DNA from: CALDTK01 sp963837005
Lineage (GTDB): Bacteria; Bacteroidota; Bacteroidia; Chitinophagales; Saprospiraceae
Length of the DNA: 64,000 nucleotides
Reading direction: 5' to 3'
Assembly: GCA_963837005.1 (NCBI GenBank)
Contig: CAWIMC010000013.1
Coordinates: 862,970 to 926,969 of the forward strand
Both the position numbers and the translations under genes were made by a program. A model generated the notes under the pieces. That model searched no databases. It was given only the letters and a program-made list of their open reading frames with translations, and had not been told where the DNA came from. Positions 27,569-37,399 of the stretch are shown here, piece by piece. Position 1 is the stretch's first letter; every line of letters begins with the position of its first letter.

Positions 27569-29740
27569 ATGCGTATTCTACTCACCTTCGCACTCCTAGC
27601 GGGCGTTTTGGCGAAAGCCCACACCCAAACCCCCACCGACGAGGACTACACCTGGCAGCCGCTCGACGCCCTGCTCACGCACGCCGCCCACGACGAGCGC
27701 GACCCCGCCCGGTACTACCTCGGGGGCACCTTCGGGTTCGTGCTCTTCACCCGCGACGACGGTGCCACCTGGCGCTCGAGCAACTTGCGCTCCGGCTCTG
27801 GGCAGCTCAGCGGCCTCGTGGCCCTCGGCCCGGACACCGTCCTGGCCGCGCACGTCCTCAAGCCCAGCGCCTACTACGTCTCCGCCGACGGGGCCGCCGG
27901 CTGGACCGAGACCCGCGTAGGGATCCCCAACTTCACCGTACGTCTCGACAAGGTCAACTCGTCCACCGTCCTGATCGGCGGCACCTCCTCCGGCGTCCAC
28001 GCCCTCTCGCGCGACGGCGGCCAGACCCTCGACACCATCCAGCGTCCGGGCCAGCTCTTCGCCGCTAAGGACGGTAGCATCGTCAATGTCGCCAGCTTCG
28101 GCACCTTCGGTAACATCGGCGCGGTGACCCGCTCAACCGACCTCGGCCGCACCTGGACTGTCGTAAGCACCGCGCCGAAGATCATCGGTACGCCCAGGGT
28201 GCTTTCCAACGGCGTCGATCTCTACTTCCGGGACGCGACCCACTTCGCGATCAAGGCCCGCCGCGTCGACGCCATCTACGTGACCAGCGATGGGGGGGCC
28301 AATTTCACTTCCGTCAAAACACCCGTGCAGGGGATCACCTCCGTGCTGTACCTCAGCGACACGGAGCTCGTCGCCTACCGCTCGGCCGAGGCTTACCGCA
28401 GCACCGACGGCGGCCTGACCTGGGCCCGCGCCACCGCCTACGATCCCCCCGTGGCCTCCCCTAGCACCGAGACCTACATCTACGCCCGCTCCGACGGTAG
28501 CCAGCTCGTTACCTCCGGCAACGAGGTGTACACCAGGCCAGACGCGACGAGTTCGCTTTCGCTAAAACGCGACCGTTCGCCGGTGGTCACGAAGACCGAC
28601 CTCGCCGCTCCCGACGGGCGTACCGTCTACCTCAACGCCTTCAACGACCCACCAGGGCCAGAAGGCCCGTTTTATAGCTACGTCTCACGCGACTCCGGCC
28701 TGACGTGGACCGCGCTCAACAGCACCTACGGCTTCATACGCTTCGTGCAGTCGGCCGACACTGTATACTTCGTGGCTGGGAACTCGACCTACCGCAGCAC
28801 CGACGGCGGCCGCACGGCCACGTTGGCGATCAGCACCCTCGATGAGCGGAGTCCCGTGCAACGGATCGTGCGCATCAACCCCCGCATCTTGTGCGCAGTC
28901 ACGATGGTGAGCGCCTACCGCTCGGATGACAACGGTGAGACCTGGCGGCGGCTCGTGACAAGTGCGGGGCCGAGCTTCGACGGGGGCGTACGGGCCGTGG
29001 GCACCTTCGCCGACGGGACGATCTTGCTCTCGCAACAGAATTCCTCCACGCCGCAGACCTCGACCTACTGGGTGAGCCGCGATACGGCTCGCACGTGGCG
29101 GAGACTCGGCAACGAGACAGCCAACGTCGCGCACGGACTTTTCGCGATCAGTCCCGACGGCAAGGTCTACCGCGCCGCGGGCACGGTGAGCGTGGATACG
29201 GGCCGCACCTACACCCAGGCCGTCCCCAACGCGCAGGCCCCCAACCAGGCTACGGCCGTACAGGTGCGCAGCGCCGAGCAGATCATGATCAGTTCCAACC
29301 GCGAGAGTGTGCGCACGATAGACGGCGGGGCCACGTGGCGCAAGTTCGCCTTCGCCGCCGTTGGCCTCAACGTCAACGCCAACGCTTACTCGCCGACCTC
29401 CGACGCGGTCGAGTACGCGGCGGGCTTCAACATTTTCCGCCTCTACCGCGGGGGCTGGCCCGTGGCCACGGCGCGCGTCAATGGCGTGAGTGCGGTGCGC
29501 GATAGGCGAGGGAGCAAGGAGCTCGTGCTCTACCCGAACCCGGTGGCCGCCGGCGGGGACGTCTCCGTCGATGGACTCGACGACATGAGCTCCTTGCAAC
29601 TCTTCGACGCGACCGGGCGGCGCGTGTCGACCTTAAGCGTGAATGCGGGGCGGGTGCGCCTTCCGGCAAAACTTGCCCCGGGGCTGTACTTGCTCAGCGA
29701 AAGTAGTGCGGGAAGGAGGGCACGTTTAGTAGTACAATAG
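27569..29740 (+). CDS. Secreted BNR/Asp-box beta-propeller protein with T9SS sorting domain
   Basis: The ATG at 27569 starts a signal peptide (ILLTFALLAGVLAKAHTQ) in which a mini-hairpin copy encodes VLAKA. The body has repeated sialidase-type Asp-box motifs (S-x-D-x-G-x-T-W: TDLGRTWTV, TDGGLTWARA, RDSGLTWTAL, DNGETWRRL, IDGGATWRKF), forming a propeller as in photosystem-assembly/VPS10-like proteins. The end, LVLYPNPVAAGGDVSVDGL then a glycine-rich strand region closing ARLVVQ, is a type A T9SS C-terminal domain. It is a predicted cell-surface or released protein; no catalytic residues were recognised. Confidence 0.85.
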   Translation: MRILLTFALLAGVLAKAHTQTPTDEDYTWQPLDALLTHAAHDERDPARYYLGGTFGFVLFTRDDGATWRSSNLRSGSGQLSGLVALGPDTVLAAHVLKPSAYYVSADGAAGWTETRVGIPNFTVRLDKVNSSTVLIGGTSSGVHALSRDGGQTLDTIQRPGQLFAAKDGSIVNVASFGTFGNIGAVTRSTDLGRTWTVVSTAPKIIGTPRVLSNGVDLYFRDATHFAIKARRVDAIYVTSDGGANFTSVKTPVQGITSVLYLSDTELVAYRSAEAYRSTDGGLTWARATAYDPPVASPSTETYIYARSDGSQLVTSGNEVYTRPDATSSLSLKRDRSPVVTKTDLAAPDGRTVYLNAFNDPPGPEGPFYSYVSRDSGLTWTALNSTYGFIRFVQSADTVYFVAGNSTYRSTDGGRTATLAISTLDERSPVQRIVRINPRILCAVTMVSAYRSDDNGETWRRLVTSAGPSFDGGVRAVGTFADGTILLSQQNSSTPQTSTYWVSRDTARTWRRLGNETANVAHGLFAISPDGKVYRAAGTVSVDTGRTYTQAVPNAQAPNQATAVQVRSAEQIMISSNRESVRTIDGGATWRKFAFAAVGLNVNANAYSPTSDAVEYAAGFNIFRLYRGGWPVATARVNGVSAVRDRRGSKELVLYPNPVAAGGDVSVDGLDDMSSLQLFDATGRRVSTLSVNAGRVRLPAKLAPGLYLLSESSAGRRARLVVQ
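27605..27619 (+). repeat. GNRA mini-hairpin, GGC-GAAA-GCC
   Basis: Exact copy in sense inside the signal-peptide code of the 27569 gene (VLAKA). Confidence 0.85.
29658..29672 (-). repeat. GNRA mini-hairpin, GCC-GGAA-GGC
   Basis: Swapped stem with GGAA loop, antisense in the T9SS domain code (RLPAKL). Confidence 0.75.
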
Positions 29741-29886
29741 GGTGAAAGCCGAGCAAATAATCACGCAAGCAACCTGTTGTTTCACCATCGCCTCTCGGAT
29801 TCCTCACTCCACCGCGACCCCACGCCTAACTTACCACGGCGTATCCCGCGCAACCGTCGCGAGACGGTTACCCCAGAGTGAACTAC

Positions 29887-32155
29887 ATGAGACGTTGGCT
29901 CCCGGCCGTACCCTTCGTGGTGCTGTGTTGCATCGCCCAGTCGGCGTCTGCGCAGCAGGCGGCGGTGGATAGTCTCGACCGGCTACTCGCAGTGGCGCGC
30001 CAGGACACCGCCACGATCAAGCTCCGCATAGAGCGTGCCTGGGCGTTGACAGCCTACGACCTCGACGGGGCCATTGCGGAGGATCAGGCCATCCTCCAGG
30101 CTTCGGAAGAGGCGAAGTACCTCAACGGTCGGCGGCAGGCACTCGCGATGATCGCGCGGACCCAAGCTGTGCGGGGACGACGCGAAGAGGCGCTCGCGAC
30201 GCTCGACCGACTCGACCGGCTCGCCGCCGCTTCCCGGGACTCACTTACCTACGGCGAAGCCGCTGCCGCCCGCGGCTCGGTGGCGGCCATCGCCCAGGAC
30301 AACGCAGAGGCGATTCGCTTACTGACCATCGGTGTATCCATCATCGAACGGCAAGGCGGTTCGCGGACCTTAGCCGCCAACTACGGCGCGCTCGGGATCG
30401 CCTACCAGGTGACCGGCAATTTCTCGGCGGCCCTGCGGTGCATGCGGACAGCCACCCGCCTGGCGCAGGCCGACGGTGACGTGAGGCAGCAGGCGACGAC
30501 GTTGATGAACTCGGCGGCTGTCTACACCGGCCTGCGGGACACCGCCCGCAGCAATGCCACCTACCGCGAAGCTATCGGCCTGGCCGAGCGCGCGGGTCTC
30601 CAGCGGGTGGCCATTTACGCCTACTCCAACTTGGCCGGCACTTATTACGACGGCAAAGACTGGGAGAAGGTGTCCCGCTACGCCACGAAGGCCGCGGCGC
30701 TCGCCAAAGATGCCGGCGAGGCAGGCATTCGCGCGGCGAGCCTCTCGAGGGCCGGGGTCGCGGAGGCCATGCTGTCGCGGTTCGAGAACAGCGAACGCTT
30801 CTCCGACGAGGCCATCGCGACGGCACTCGCCGCCAAGCAGCCGTACGTCTTCTCGCAGGTCTACTCGGGGAGGGGAGAGTTACTTAAATTGCAAAAGCAG
30901 TACGCCGGGGCGATTCCCGATGTACGAACTGGCCATCTCGCATCTCGACTCGAATGACTACAGCCACTACAAGTATAGTCTCTACCAACAGTTGATGACC
31001 GTCAACCAGGGCGCCGGCCGCTTCGAGGACGCCCTCCTGGCCTCCATCGCGATGGACCGCGTGAAGGACTCCGTGCGCTCGCGCGAGAACATCGCCGCGG
31101 CCACCGAACTCGCGGTCAATTTCGAGTTCGAGAAGAAGGAAGTTTTGGCGAAAGCCGAACAAGACCGCCTCGACGCCGAAACCGCCAAAAACCGGCGCGT
31201 GCAGCTCAGCATCATCGCCCTGCTGCTGGCCTTCGTCCTCGCCGCCGCCGCCCTGGCGTACAACCTCTACAAACGCAACCTCGACCGCAAGCGCGCCAAC
31301 GAGCTGCTGCAGGACGAGAAAGTCAAGGTCGAGACCGCGCTCACGGACCTGAAGGCCACCCAGGTCCAACTCATCCACGCCGAGAAGATGGCCTCCCTCG
31401 GCGAGCTCACCGCCGGCATCGCGCACGAGATCCAGAACCCGCTCAACTTCGTCAACAACTTCAGCGAGTTGAGCCAGGAGCTCGTCGACGAGCTGCTCGC
31501 CGAGATGGACGCCGGCCGGCCCGCCGACGCCCGCGAGATCGGCGCGGACATCAAGGCCAACCTCGCGAAGATCGAGCACCACGGCAAGCGCGCCGACGGC
31601 ATCGTACGTGGGATGCTGCTCCACTCGCGCAGCAGCGGCGGGGCCGTGGAGCCGACCGACATCAACACCCTCTGCGACGAGTACCTGCGCCTGGCCTACC
31701 ACGGCCTGCGCGCCAAGGACAAGGAGTTCAACGTCGAGATGATCACGGACTACGACCCGACCGTGGGCAAGGTGCCGGTGATCCCGCAGGATTTCGGTCG
31801 CGTGGTGCTCAATGTCATCAGCAACGCCTTCTACGCTGTCAATGCCAAGCGTGCCGGGGCGGCTTTCGCCAAAACCGACGACTTCGCGCCCGCAGTGCGC
31901 CTGACCACCGAGCGAACGGGGGCGCAGGTAAGCATCCACATCAGGGACAATGGCGACGGCATCCCGCCGGGCGTTCGCGACAAAATCTTCCAGCCCTTCT
32001 TCACCACCAAGCCCACGGGCGAGGGCACGGGCCTCGGACTTTCCTTGAGTTACGAGATCATCAAGGCCCACGGCGGACAGATAGCCGTGGAGAGCGTGCC
32101 GGGCGAGTACACCGAGTTTACGATTTCGCTACCCGCACAACCCGTCTCGTCATGA
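29887..32155 (+). CDS. TPR sensor histidine kinase (frameshifted at about 30920)
   Basis: The ATG at 29887 opens with a signal/anchor (RRWLPAVPFVVLCCIAQSASAQ), then TPR helices (about residues 25-345). The frame breaks near 30920: one frame ends GAIPDVRTGHLASRLE while the other continues YELAISHLDSNDYSHYKY. Removing one base joins them to a coiled coil, one transmembrane helix (LSIIALLLAFVLAAAALAYNLYKR) and the kinase core: H in GELTAGIAHEIQNPLNFV, N box NVISNAFYAV, DNGDGIPPG, GTGLGLSLSYEI. This is a common periplasmic-TPR kinase type in Bacteroidota. It overlaps the next gene by four bases (ATGA), so the operon is translationally coupled. Confidence 0.85.
31142..31156 (+). repeat. GNRA mini-hairpin, GGC-GAAA-GCC
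   Basis: Exact copy in sense in the coiled-coil part of the TPR kinase (VLAKA). Confidence 0.85.
31861..31875 (-). repeat. GNRA mini-hairpin, GGC-GAAA-GCC
   Basis: Exact copy, antisense in the same kinase gene (AFAKT), in the variable loop after the N box. Confidence 0.85.
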
Positions 32156-32535
32156 TGAAGGTACTCGTGGTCGACGACGAGCGCGACGTGCGCGAGCTGT
32201 TCCTGCAGCGCTTCCGCCGCGAGATCCGGCAGCGCGACATGGCCTTCCTGTTCGCCTTCTCCGGCGAGGAGGCGCTCGAGGTTTTGCACACCGTCGAGCA
32301 CGAGGCCATGCTCATCCTGTCCGACATCAACATGCCGACCATGAGCGGCCTCGAATTGCTGGAGCGCGTCAAACGGGACTTCCGCAAGCCCCCGCCCGTG
32401 GTGATGATGGTGACGGCCTACGGGGACGCCGAAAACTTCAACCAGGCCAAGCGCCTCGGCGCCGATGATTTCATCACCAAACCGGTGGACTTCGCGGCCC
32501 TCAAACACAAACTATCCTCCCTGCAACATGGCTAG
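32152..32535 (+). CDS. Receiver-domain response regulator
   Basis: 127 residues: VLVVDDERDVRELFLQRF, phosphoacceptor Asp in AMLILSDINMPTMSGLELLERV, then VVMMVTAYGD and the KPVDF lysine. No output domain. Start overlaps the kinase stop (ATGATG) and its end overlaps the next gene by 8 bases, so kinase, receiver and cyclase form one coupled operon. Confidence 0.9.
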   Translation: MMKVLVVDDERDVRELFLQRFRREIRQRDMAFLFAFSGEEALEVLHTVEHEAMLILSDINMPTMSGLELLERVKRDFRKPPPVVMMVTAYGDAENFNQAKRLGADDFITKPVDFAALKHKLSSLQHG

Positions 32536-33569
32536 CATCCTCGTGGTCGACGATGAGCTAGACCTCGAGGCGCTCATCAAACAGAAGTTCCGACGCGAGA
32601 TCCGCGAGGGGCTTTACGACTTCTCCTTCGCGCACAACGGCCAGGAGGCCCTCGACGAACTAGCGCAGCACCGCGAGGTCGACATCGTGCTGTGCGACCT
32701 CAACATGCCCGTCATGGACGGGCTCACCCTGCTCGCGCGCCTCCACGAGTCCGCGCCCCTCGTCAAGTCGGTGGTCGTCTCGGCCTACGGCGACATGGCC
32801 AACATCCGCACGGCCATGAACCGTGGCGCCTTCGACTTCGTCACCAAGCCGATCAACTTCGACGACCTCCAACTCACCGTCACGAAGACCCTCGCCTACG
32901 CCGCGCAAATCCGGCAGACCCTCCAGGCCATCAAGGAGAACAACATCCTCCGCATGTACGTCGACGACAACGTACTCAATTTCATGGGCAGTCGCGAGTT
33001 CGAACCCCTGGTCATGGCCAACGAAACCATCGAGGCCACGGTGGCCTTCGTCGACATCTGTGGCTTCACGCGCATCTCCGAGACGGCACCCGCGGATCGG
33101 GTCGTGGCGCTGATCAACCTCTACTTCGACGCGATGGTCCAGGAGATCACGCGCCACGGGGGCTACGTCGACAAGTTCATCGGCGACGCCGTCATGGCGG
33201 TCTTCCGGGACGAGTTCCACCTCGACCGCGCCATCGACGCCGCGCTCGCGATCTGCGCCAAGATCGACGAACTGCCCGCGCGAGGGCACGGACGACACCT
33301 TCAAGCCCAAGGTCTCGATCGGGATCAAGAGCGGGGAGATGGTCTGCGGCAACATCGGTTCGGCCAGCCTCCGGCGCCTCGACTACACCGTGATCGGCGA
33401 CACCGTCAACGTCGCCGCCCGCCTCCAGGACGCCGCTGAGCCCAACCAAATCCTCATCTCCGAGGGCTGCCACGACAAGGTTAGGGAGTCGTTCAAGTGT
33501 CGCCTCGTCGGCAATATCACGTTGAAGAACAAGCACGCCCCCGTCACCGTCTACGAAGTCCTCGAATAA
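32528..33569 (+). CDS. Response regulator fused to class III adenylate/guanylate cyclase (frameshifted at about 33285)
   Basis: Receiver domain (SILVVDDELDLEALIKQKF, Asp in VDIVLCDLNMPVMDGL, KPINFDD) is followed by a class III nucleotidyl cyclase: ATVAFVDICGFTRISE supplies the first metal Asp and GGYVDKFIGDAVMAVF the second. The frame breaks near 33285 in a GC-rich run; dropping one base continues as TDDTFKPKVSIGIKSGEMVCGNIGS, then RLDYTVIGDTVNVAARLQDAA, the usual cyclase end. The intact product would be about 346 residues making cAMP or cGMP under control of the upstream TPR kinase. Third gene of the operon. Confidence 0.85.
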
Positions 33570-33601
33570 ATGAGGTCGTGGCGCGGCAGCTCGCGGAAAG
33601 C

Positions 33602-33616
33602 GTTTTGGCGGAAGCC
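33602..33616 (+). repeat. GNRA mini-hairpin, GGC-GGAA-GCC
   Basis: GGAA-loop copy between the cyclase stop and the 3' end of the convergent membrane-protein gene. Confidence 0.8.
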
Positions 33617-33665
33617 GCCGGCGAGGTCAGCCCAAGCGCTAGGCTTGCGCGTAGCTTCCGGCGCC

Positions 33666-34298
33666 TCACGAGAGGCTAAAGATGAGCGCGGTGCTGGTCG
33701 CCACGCACAGGGCCACGAGCGTAAAAAACTTCGGCCCGTACACCGGCACCACCTCGGCCGGCGGGCGGCCTTCGCGAAAGGGCCGCACGAAGACCCGTAG
33801 GATATCGTATTTGAGGGCGAAGTAATCGAAGGTGCACCCGGCGACACCACCGAGGAGACCACCGGCGAGCACGAAGAGCAAGGCGTTGGCTACCGGACCC
33901 AGGCCGAGGGTTAGCAAGGGGCTGGCGCATAGCAGTACCAGGTGCTCGGTAGCGGAGTAGATGACCCCTATCCACACCAGAAAACCGTTCGGCGCGTACG
34001 GCACGGGAAAGCTCCAGCCCCGCTTGACTTGGGTGCCCCAGTACACGACGCCCGTCATGACGAGTACGGGGACGAGCATCGCGACCGTGACCTGTGCGGT
34101 GGAGTAGCCCAGACTCTGCCAGGCCAGCCAGGCGACGGGCCACCCGACGAAGGGCAGGAGCCAGAGTTCGACGACTTCGGCAATGCGGCGGCTCGGGCCA
34201 GAGAGCACGTACCCAGGCCGGGGAGCGTCGTAGTCAACGTGCGGGCGGTCGCGCTTCGGGAGCTGGGTGGGACGTGAGATCCAAGCGGCGGTGGGCAT
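33666..34298 (-). CDS. Membrane protein of unknown function
   Basis: The ATG at 34298 (MPTAAWISRPTQ) gives 210 residues with about five hydrophobic helices (VELWLLPFVGWPVAWLAW, VTVAMLVPVLVMTGVVYWG, GFLVWIGVIYSATEHLVLLCASPLLTLGL, NALLFVLAGGLLGGVAGCTFDYFAL, FFTLVALCVATSTALIF). No family recognised. Divergent from the mce gene. Confidence 0.65.
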   Translation of the reverse strand: MPTAAWISRPTQLPKRDRPHVDYDAPRPGYVLSGPSRRIAEVVELWLLPFVGWPVAWLAWQSLGYSTAQVTVAMLVPVLVMTGVVYWGTQVKRGWSFPVPYAPNGFLVWIGVIYSATEHLVLLCASPLLTLGLGPVANALLFVLAGGLLGGVAGCTFDYFALKYDILRVFVRPFREGRPPAEVVPVYGPKFFTLVALCVATSTALIFSLS

Positions 34299-34394
34299 TT
34301 GGGAAAGGTAAAGCGACGCTTGCAAAGGTGGGCTTGACGGATGGTAAGAAAGTAGGCGAGGCCTGAGGCGTAGTCGTCTCTTAGCTTCGCCGGT

Positions 34395-34793
34395 ATGCGA
34401 CTCGAACACCTTGGTATCGCCGTAGCCGATCTTTCCGCCTCGCGTGACCTCTATACTAAGCTGTTGGGCACCGAGCCATACAAGGAGGAACGCGTCGAGG
34501 AACAGGGCGTGACGACGCTCTTCTTCCAGGCTGGCGAGAGCAAGGTGGAGCTGCTAGAGGCAACGCGTGAGGAGTCGCCCATCGGCAGGCACATCGCCCG
34601 CCGGGGGGAGGGCATCCACCACGTGGCCTTCGAGGTCGACGACATCCGCGCGGAGATGGCGCGATTGCGGGCGGAGGGCTTTCAGCTGCTGCAGGAGGAG
34701 CCGAGCGTTGGTGCGGACGACAAGTGGGTCTGTTTCGTACATCCGAAAAGTGCGGGGGGCGTCCTCGTGGAGCTATGTCAATCACGGAGCTAA
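34395..34793 (+). CDS. mce: Methylmalonyl-CoA epimerase
   Basis: 132 residues of the VOC fold, the typical size for this enzyme: LEHLGIAVADLSASRDLYTKLLG, FFQAGESKVELLEAT, GEGIHHVAFEVDDI and VCFVHPKSAGGVLVELCQ. Metal ligands His (LEHLGI), His (GIHHVAF) and Glu (VLVELCQ) are in place. It interconverts the (R) and (S) forms of methylmalonyl-CoA in propionate metabolism. The next gene begins inside its last 19 bases. Confidence 0.92.
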   Translation: MRLEHLGIAVADLSASRDLYTKLLGTEPYKEERVEEQGVTTLFFQAGESKVELLEATREESPIGRHIARRGEGIHHVAFEVDDIRAEMARLRAEGFQLLQEEPSVGADDKWVCFVHPKSAGGVLVELCQSRS

Positions 34794-35545
34794 GTCCAGC
34801 GCTGATCGCGCTCTGCCTGGCGGGGGCTGCACTGGCGGGCTTTATCAATACGCTGGCGGGCAATGGGTCGGCCATTACGCTGAGCCTGTTGACGGAGGTC
34901 CTGGGCCTGCCGCCTTTGATCGCGAATGGGACCAATAGGGTAGGGGTGTTCGCACAGTCGGTTACGAGCAGCCTGCAGTACTACCGCGAGGGAAAGCTGC
35001 GGTGGCGGCTCCACCTACCGTTGATTGCGACCGTAGTATCGGGGGCGCTGGTAGGAGCGGTGGTGGCGTCGCAGGTTAGTAATGCGGCGTTTCGGGCGGT
35101 GTTTGGGTACACGCTTGTGTTTACGCTCGTCCTGGTGTTTTTGAAGCCGAAGCAGTGGTTGCGCGAAGGCGAAGTCCGGGAGGCGTGGCCGCAGTGGGGC
35201 TTGCTGTCGGGAGCGCTGCTCTGTGGCTTTTACGGCGGCTTTATTCAGATGGGATTTGGGCCGCTGTTTTTGGCCTTGGCGGTATTAGGTGGTGGCTTGA
35301 CCCTGACGGAGGCCAACGTGCTGAAGGTGGTCGTCGTGACGGTGTACACGGTACCGGTGCTGGCGGTGTTTGTGTGGCAAGGACAGGTGCACTGGGGGTA
35401 CGGACTGTTGCTGTCGGTGGGGCAGGCGGGAGCGGCGTACTTCACCTCGCGCTTTGCGGTACGGTCAGCGTACGCAGGTCCGGTAGCCTATGGCGTGCTG
35501 ATCGTGGTCGTCCTCGTCGCGGCGGGGCGGCAGTTGTTATTCTGA
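34775..35545 (+). CDS. TauE/SafE-family membrane transporter
   Basis: The ATG at 34775 overlaps the mce end, implying coupled translation. 256 residues with about eight helices; GAALAGFINTLAGNGSAITLSLLTEVLGLPPLIANGTNRVGVFAQSV matches the first TauE/SafE repeat and GFYGGFIQMGFGPLFLALAVLGGGLTLTEANVLKVVVVTVYTVP the second. The family exports sulfite or organosulfonates, or other anions; the actual cargo is unknown and the link with mce may be only positional. Confidence 0.88.
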   Translation: MSITELSPALIALCLAGAALAGFINTLAGNGSAITLSLLTEVLGLPPLIANGTNRVGVFAQSVTSSLQYYREGKLRWRLHLPLIATVVSGALVGAVVASQVSNAAFRAVFGYTLVFTLVLVFLKPKQWLREGEVREAWPQWGLLSGALLCGFYGGFIQMGFGPLFLALAVLGGGLTLTEANVLKVVVVTVYTVPVLAVFVWQGQVHWGYGLLLSVGQAGAAYFTSRFAVRSAYAGPVAYGVLIVVVLVAAGRQLLF

Positions 35546-35555
35546 AGGCCTGTGC

Positions 35556-35876
35556 CTAGAGGCCTACCATTCCCTCGCCCCACAACTTCTTCATGCGGGC
35601 CCACCCCACGGGACGGAAGATGATCGTCCGCTCCGAAGAACCCGCTGCTTGCACGCCTCGAGTTTTGCGGAAACGCACCAAACCCGCCTCCTCCAGCAAG
35701 CCGAGGTGGTAGTTGAGCTTTAGGTTGGAGATCTGTAGTTGGTCGGCTAGCGGCGTGAAATCCGTTGGCCCCTGGTGCTTAAGCAGTTGCAAGAGGCGTC
35801 GACGCGTCGGACTGTCGATCGCCTGGAGGGCAGCAGCTGGGCGGAACGCCTCCGACCGCGAGGGTAGTGAGTGCAT
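35556..35876 (-). CDS. ArsR-like winged HTH regulator
   Basis: 106 residues: AIDSPTRRRLLQLLKHQGPTDFTPLADQLQISNLKLNYHLGLLEEAGLVRFRKTRG is a complete winged HTH of the ArsR type, with the recognition helix at SNLKLNYHLGLL. No metal-binding Cys cluster is seen, so the signal may be another ligand or partner. The gene is convergent with the tauE-like gene. Two AACA-n-TGTT palindromes and a TATATTTG element lie in front of it (35895-35942). Confidence 0.82.
   Translation of the reverse strand: MHSLPSRSEAFRPAAALQAIDSPTRRRLLQLLKHQGPTDFTPLADQLQISNLKLNYHLGLLEEAGLVRFRKTRGVQAAGSSERTIIFRPVGWARMKKLWGEGMVGL
35662..35676 (+). repeat. GNRA mini-hairpin, GCG-GAAA-CGC
   Basis: GTTTTGCGGAAACGC, antisense in the ArsR-like gene (FRKT, in the wing). 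Confidence 0.7.
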
Positions 35877-35894
35877 AGTGTTTCGATTCTAGGA

Positions 35895-35942
35895 CAAATA
35901 TAAACAAAATGTTGATTAGGCCTACGAATTTAAACATTTGTT
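35895..35942 (-). promoter_or_regulatory. Promoter and palindromic operator region of the ArsR-like gene
   Basis: TATATTTG at 35902-35895 (minus strand) fits the Bacteroidota -7 consensus TAnnTTTG and lies about 20 bases before the ATG. Two inverted repeats, AACA-AAA-TGTT (35904-35914) and AACA-TT-TGTT (35933-35942), lie just upstream, 29 bases apart, in a locally AT-rich stretch. They could bind the regulator itself and also affect the divergent SDR gene. Confidence 0.55.
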
Positions 35943-36098
35943 GAATTTTGCGCCCCACTGGGAGAAATGTCGACCTGGCTCAACACAGTCGACCAGCCTG
36001 CGTTGCCCAAGGTGGGCTCGGCAACAACTCCGTAGCGCCTACTCTTCACCTACCCCCTTTAACGCGCTTCGGAAAGCGCGAACCTTATACCCCATACT

Positions 36099-37322
36099 AT
36101 GAATCGTCCCCCTGTCGTCGTCATCACCGGAGCCAGCGCAGGTATCGGCCGCGCTACCGCACACGAGTTTGCCAAGCAAGGTGCCAAAATTGGTCTGCTG
36201 GCCCGTAACATCGACGGACTGGAAGGTGCGAAGCGCCAGGTCGAGGCCCTCGGCGGCGAGGCGATCTGCTGCGTGTGTGACGTGACGGAGCCGAGCCAGA
36301 TCGCTCTGTCGGCCGACATGGTCGAGGCAGCCTTCGGCCCGATTGACATCTGGATCAACAATGCCATGGTGAGTTTTTTGGCACCACTCAAAGAGGTGAC
36401 CCCAGAGGAGTACCGCCGCGTCACCGACGTGACCTACCACGGCGTGGTTTACGGCACCATGGAGGCCCTGCGACGGATGCGCCCCCGCAATGCTGGTTCG
36501 ATTGTCTTGGTCGGCTCGGCGCTCGCCTACCGCGGCATCCCGCTCCAGACGGCGTACTGCGGCGCGAAGCACGCTATCCAAGGCTTCTTCGACTCCTTGC
36601 GAGCGGAGCTCATTCACGAGGGATCAGATATTTTGCTGTCGATGGTGCAGCTGCCGGGCGTTAACACAACGCAGTTTAAGCTGACGCGCAACAAGATGCC
36701 CAACAAGGCCAAGCCGATGGGCAAGATCTTCGAGCCGGAGGTCGCCGCCCGTGGCATCTACTACGCCGCGACGCACGATGAGCGGGAGGTGTTCGTGGGG
36801 TGGCCCACCTTCCAAACGATCTGGGGCAACAAGCTCTTCCCCGGTCTCGCCGACCGCGTGCTCGGCAACACCGCCGTGAGCGGACAGATGACCGAGGAGC
36901 CCGCCGATCCCAATGCGAACGACTATCTCTTCACGGCCGTACCGGGCGACCACGGCTACAAAGGTGGCTTCGGCGGCCAGGCGACCGACGCGAGCCCTGC
37001 GCTTTGGCTGACGATGAACAAGTGGTTTGGCGCAGCCCTCGTCGGAGGTGTCGCTGCGGCCGGTACAGCACTGCTGCTCAAAGGTCTCGGCGTCGGCAAC
37101 GGCAGTAGCAGCGACAGCGAAGACTATACGAGTGACGATGACTTGGCCGCAGGCGCAGCCGGCATGCGCTATCCCGAGCGGGACCTGAGCGGCATCCACG
37201 GTGGTGCGCCGCGCGGCTATCGCTACAGCGACGAAGAAGAGGGCGACGTGACCTACCCTGGGCAAGTCGGCCTCGGGGATGCGCGCGGTCGCGATCGCGT
37301 GGTGTTGGATGGAGTGGACTAG
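36099..37322 (+). CDS. SDR-family oxidoreductase with C-terminal membrane-like tail
   Basis: 407 residues. The N-terminal 250 residues are a classical SDR: VVITGASAGIGRATAHEFAKQG for NAD(P) binding, INNAM (NNAG-like), catalytic Ser in VLVGSALAYRG, and YCGAK with Tyr and Lys. The C-terminal 130 residues are extra: a hydrophobic segment (FGAALVGGVAAAGTALLLKGLGVG) followed by a Ser/Asp-rich acidic, probably disordered tail. The tail suggests membrane tethering. The substrate is unknown. Confidence 0.85.
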   Translation: MNRPPVVVITGASAGIGRATAHEFAKQGAKIGLLARNIDGLEGAKRQVEALGGEAICCVCDVTEPSQIALSADMVEAAFGPIDIWINNAMVSFLAPLKEVTPEEYRRVTDVTYHGVVYGTMEALRRMRPRNAGSIVLVGSALAYRGIPLQTAYCGAKHAIQGFFDSLRAELIHEGSDILLSMVQLPGVNTTQFKLTRNKMPNKAKPMGKIFEPEVAARGIYYAATHDEREVFVGWPTFQTIWGNKLFPGLADRVLGNTAVSGQMTEEPADPNANDYLFTAVPGDHGYKGGFGGQATDASPALWLTMNKWFGAALVGGVAAAGTALLLKGLGVGNGSSSDSEDYTSDDDLAAGAAGMRYPERDLSGIHGGAPRGYRYSDEEEGDVTYPGQVGLGDARGRDRVVLDGVD

Positions 37323-37399
37323 TACAGAACGGCCCTATCAACCGCGGTTGGGTACCTTGCTCGCCAACGATCGCTTCTCACGAGCGACACCCCGCCCGC

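Noticed and set aside
27605..27619. VLAKA/AFAKT/GFGES peptides as a shared protein motif
   Set aside because: The same DNA unit gives different peptides by frame and strand in unrelated proteins, so the signal is in the DNA, not in the protein.
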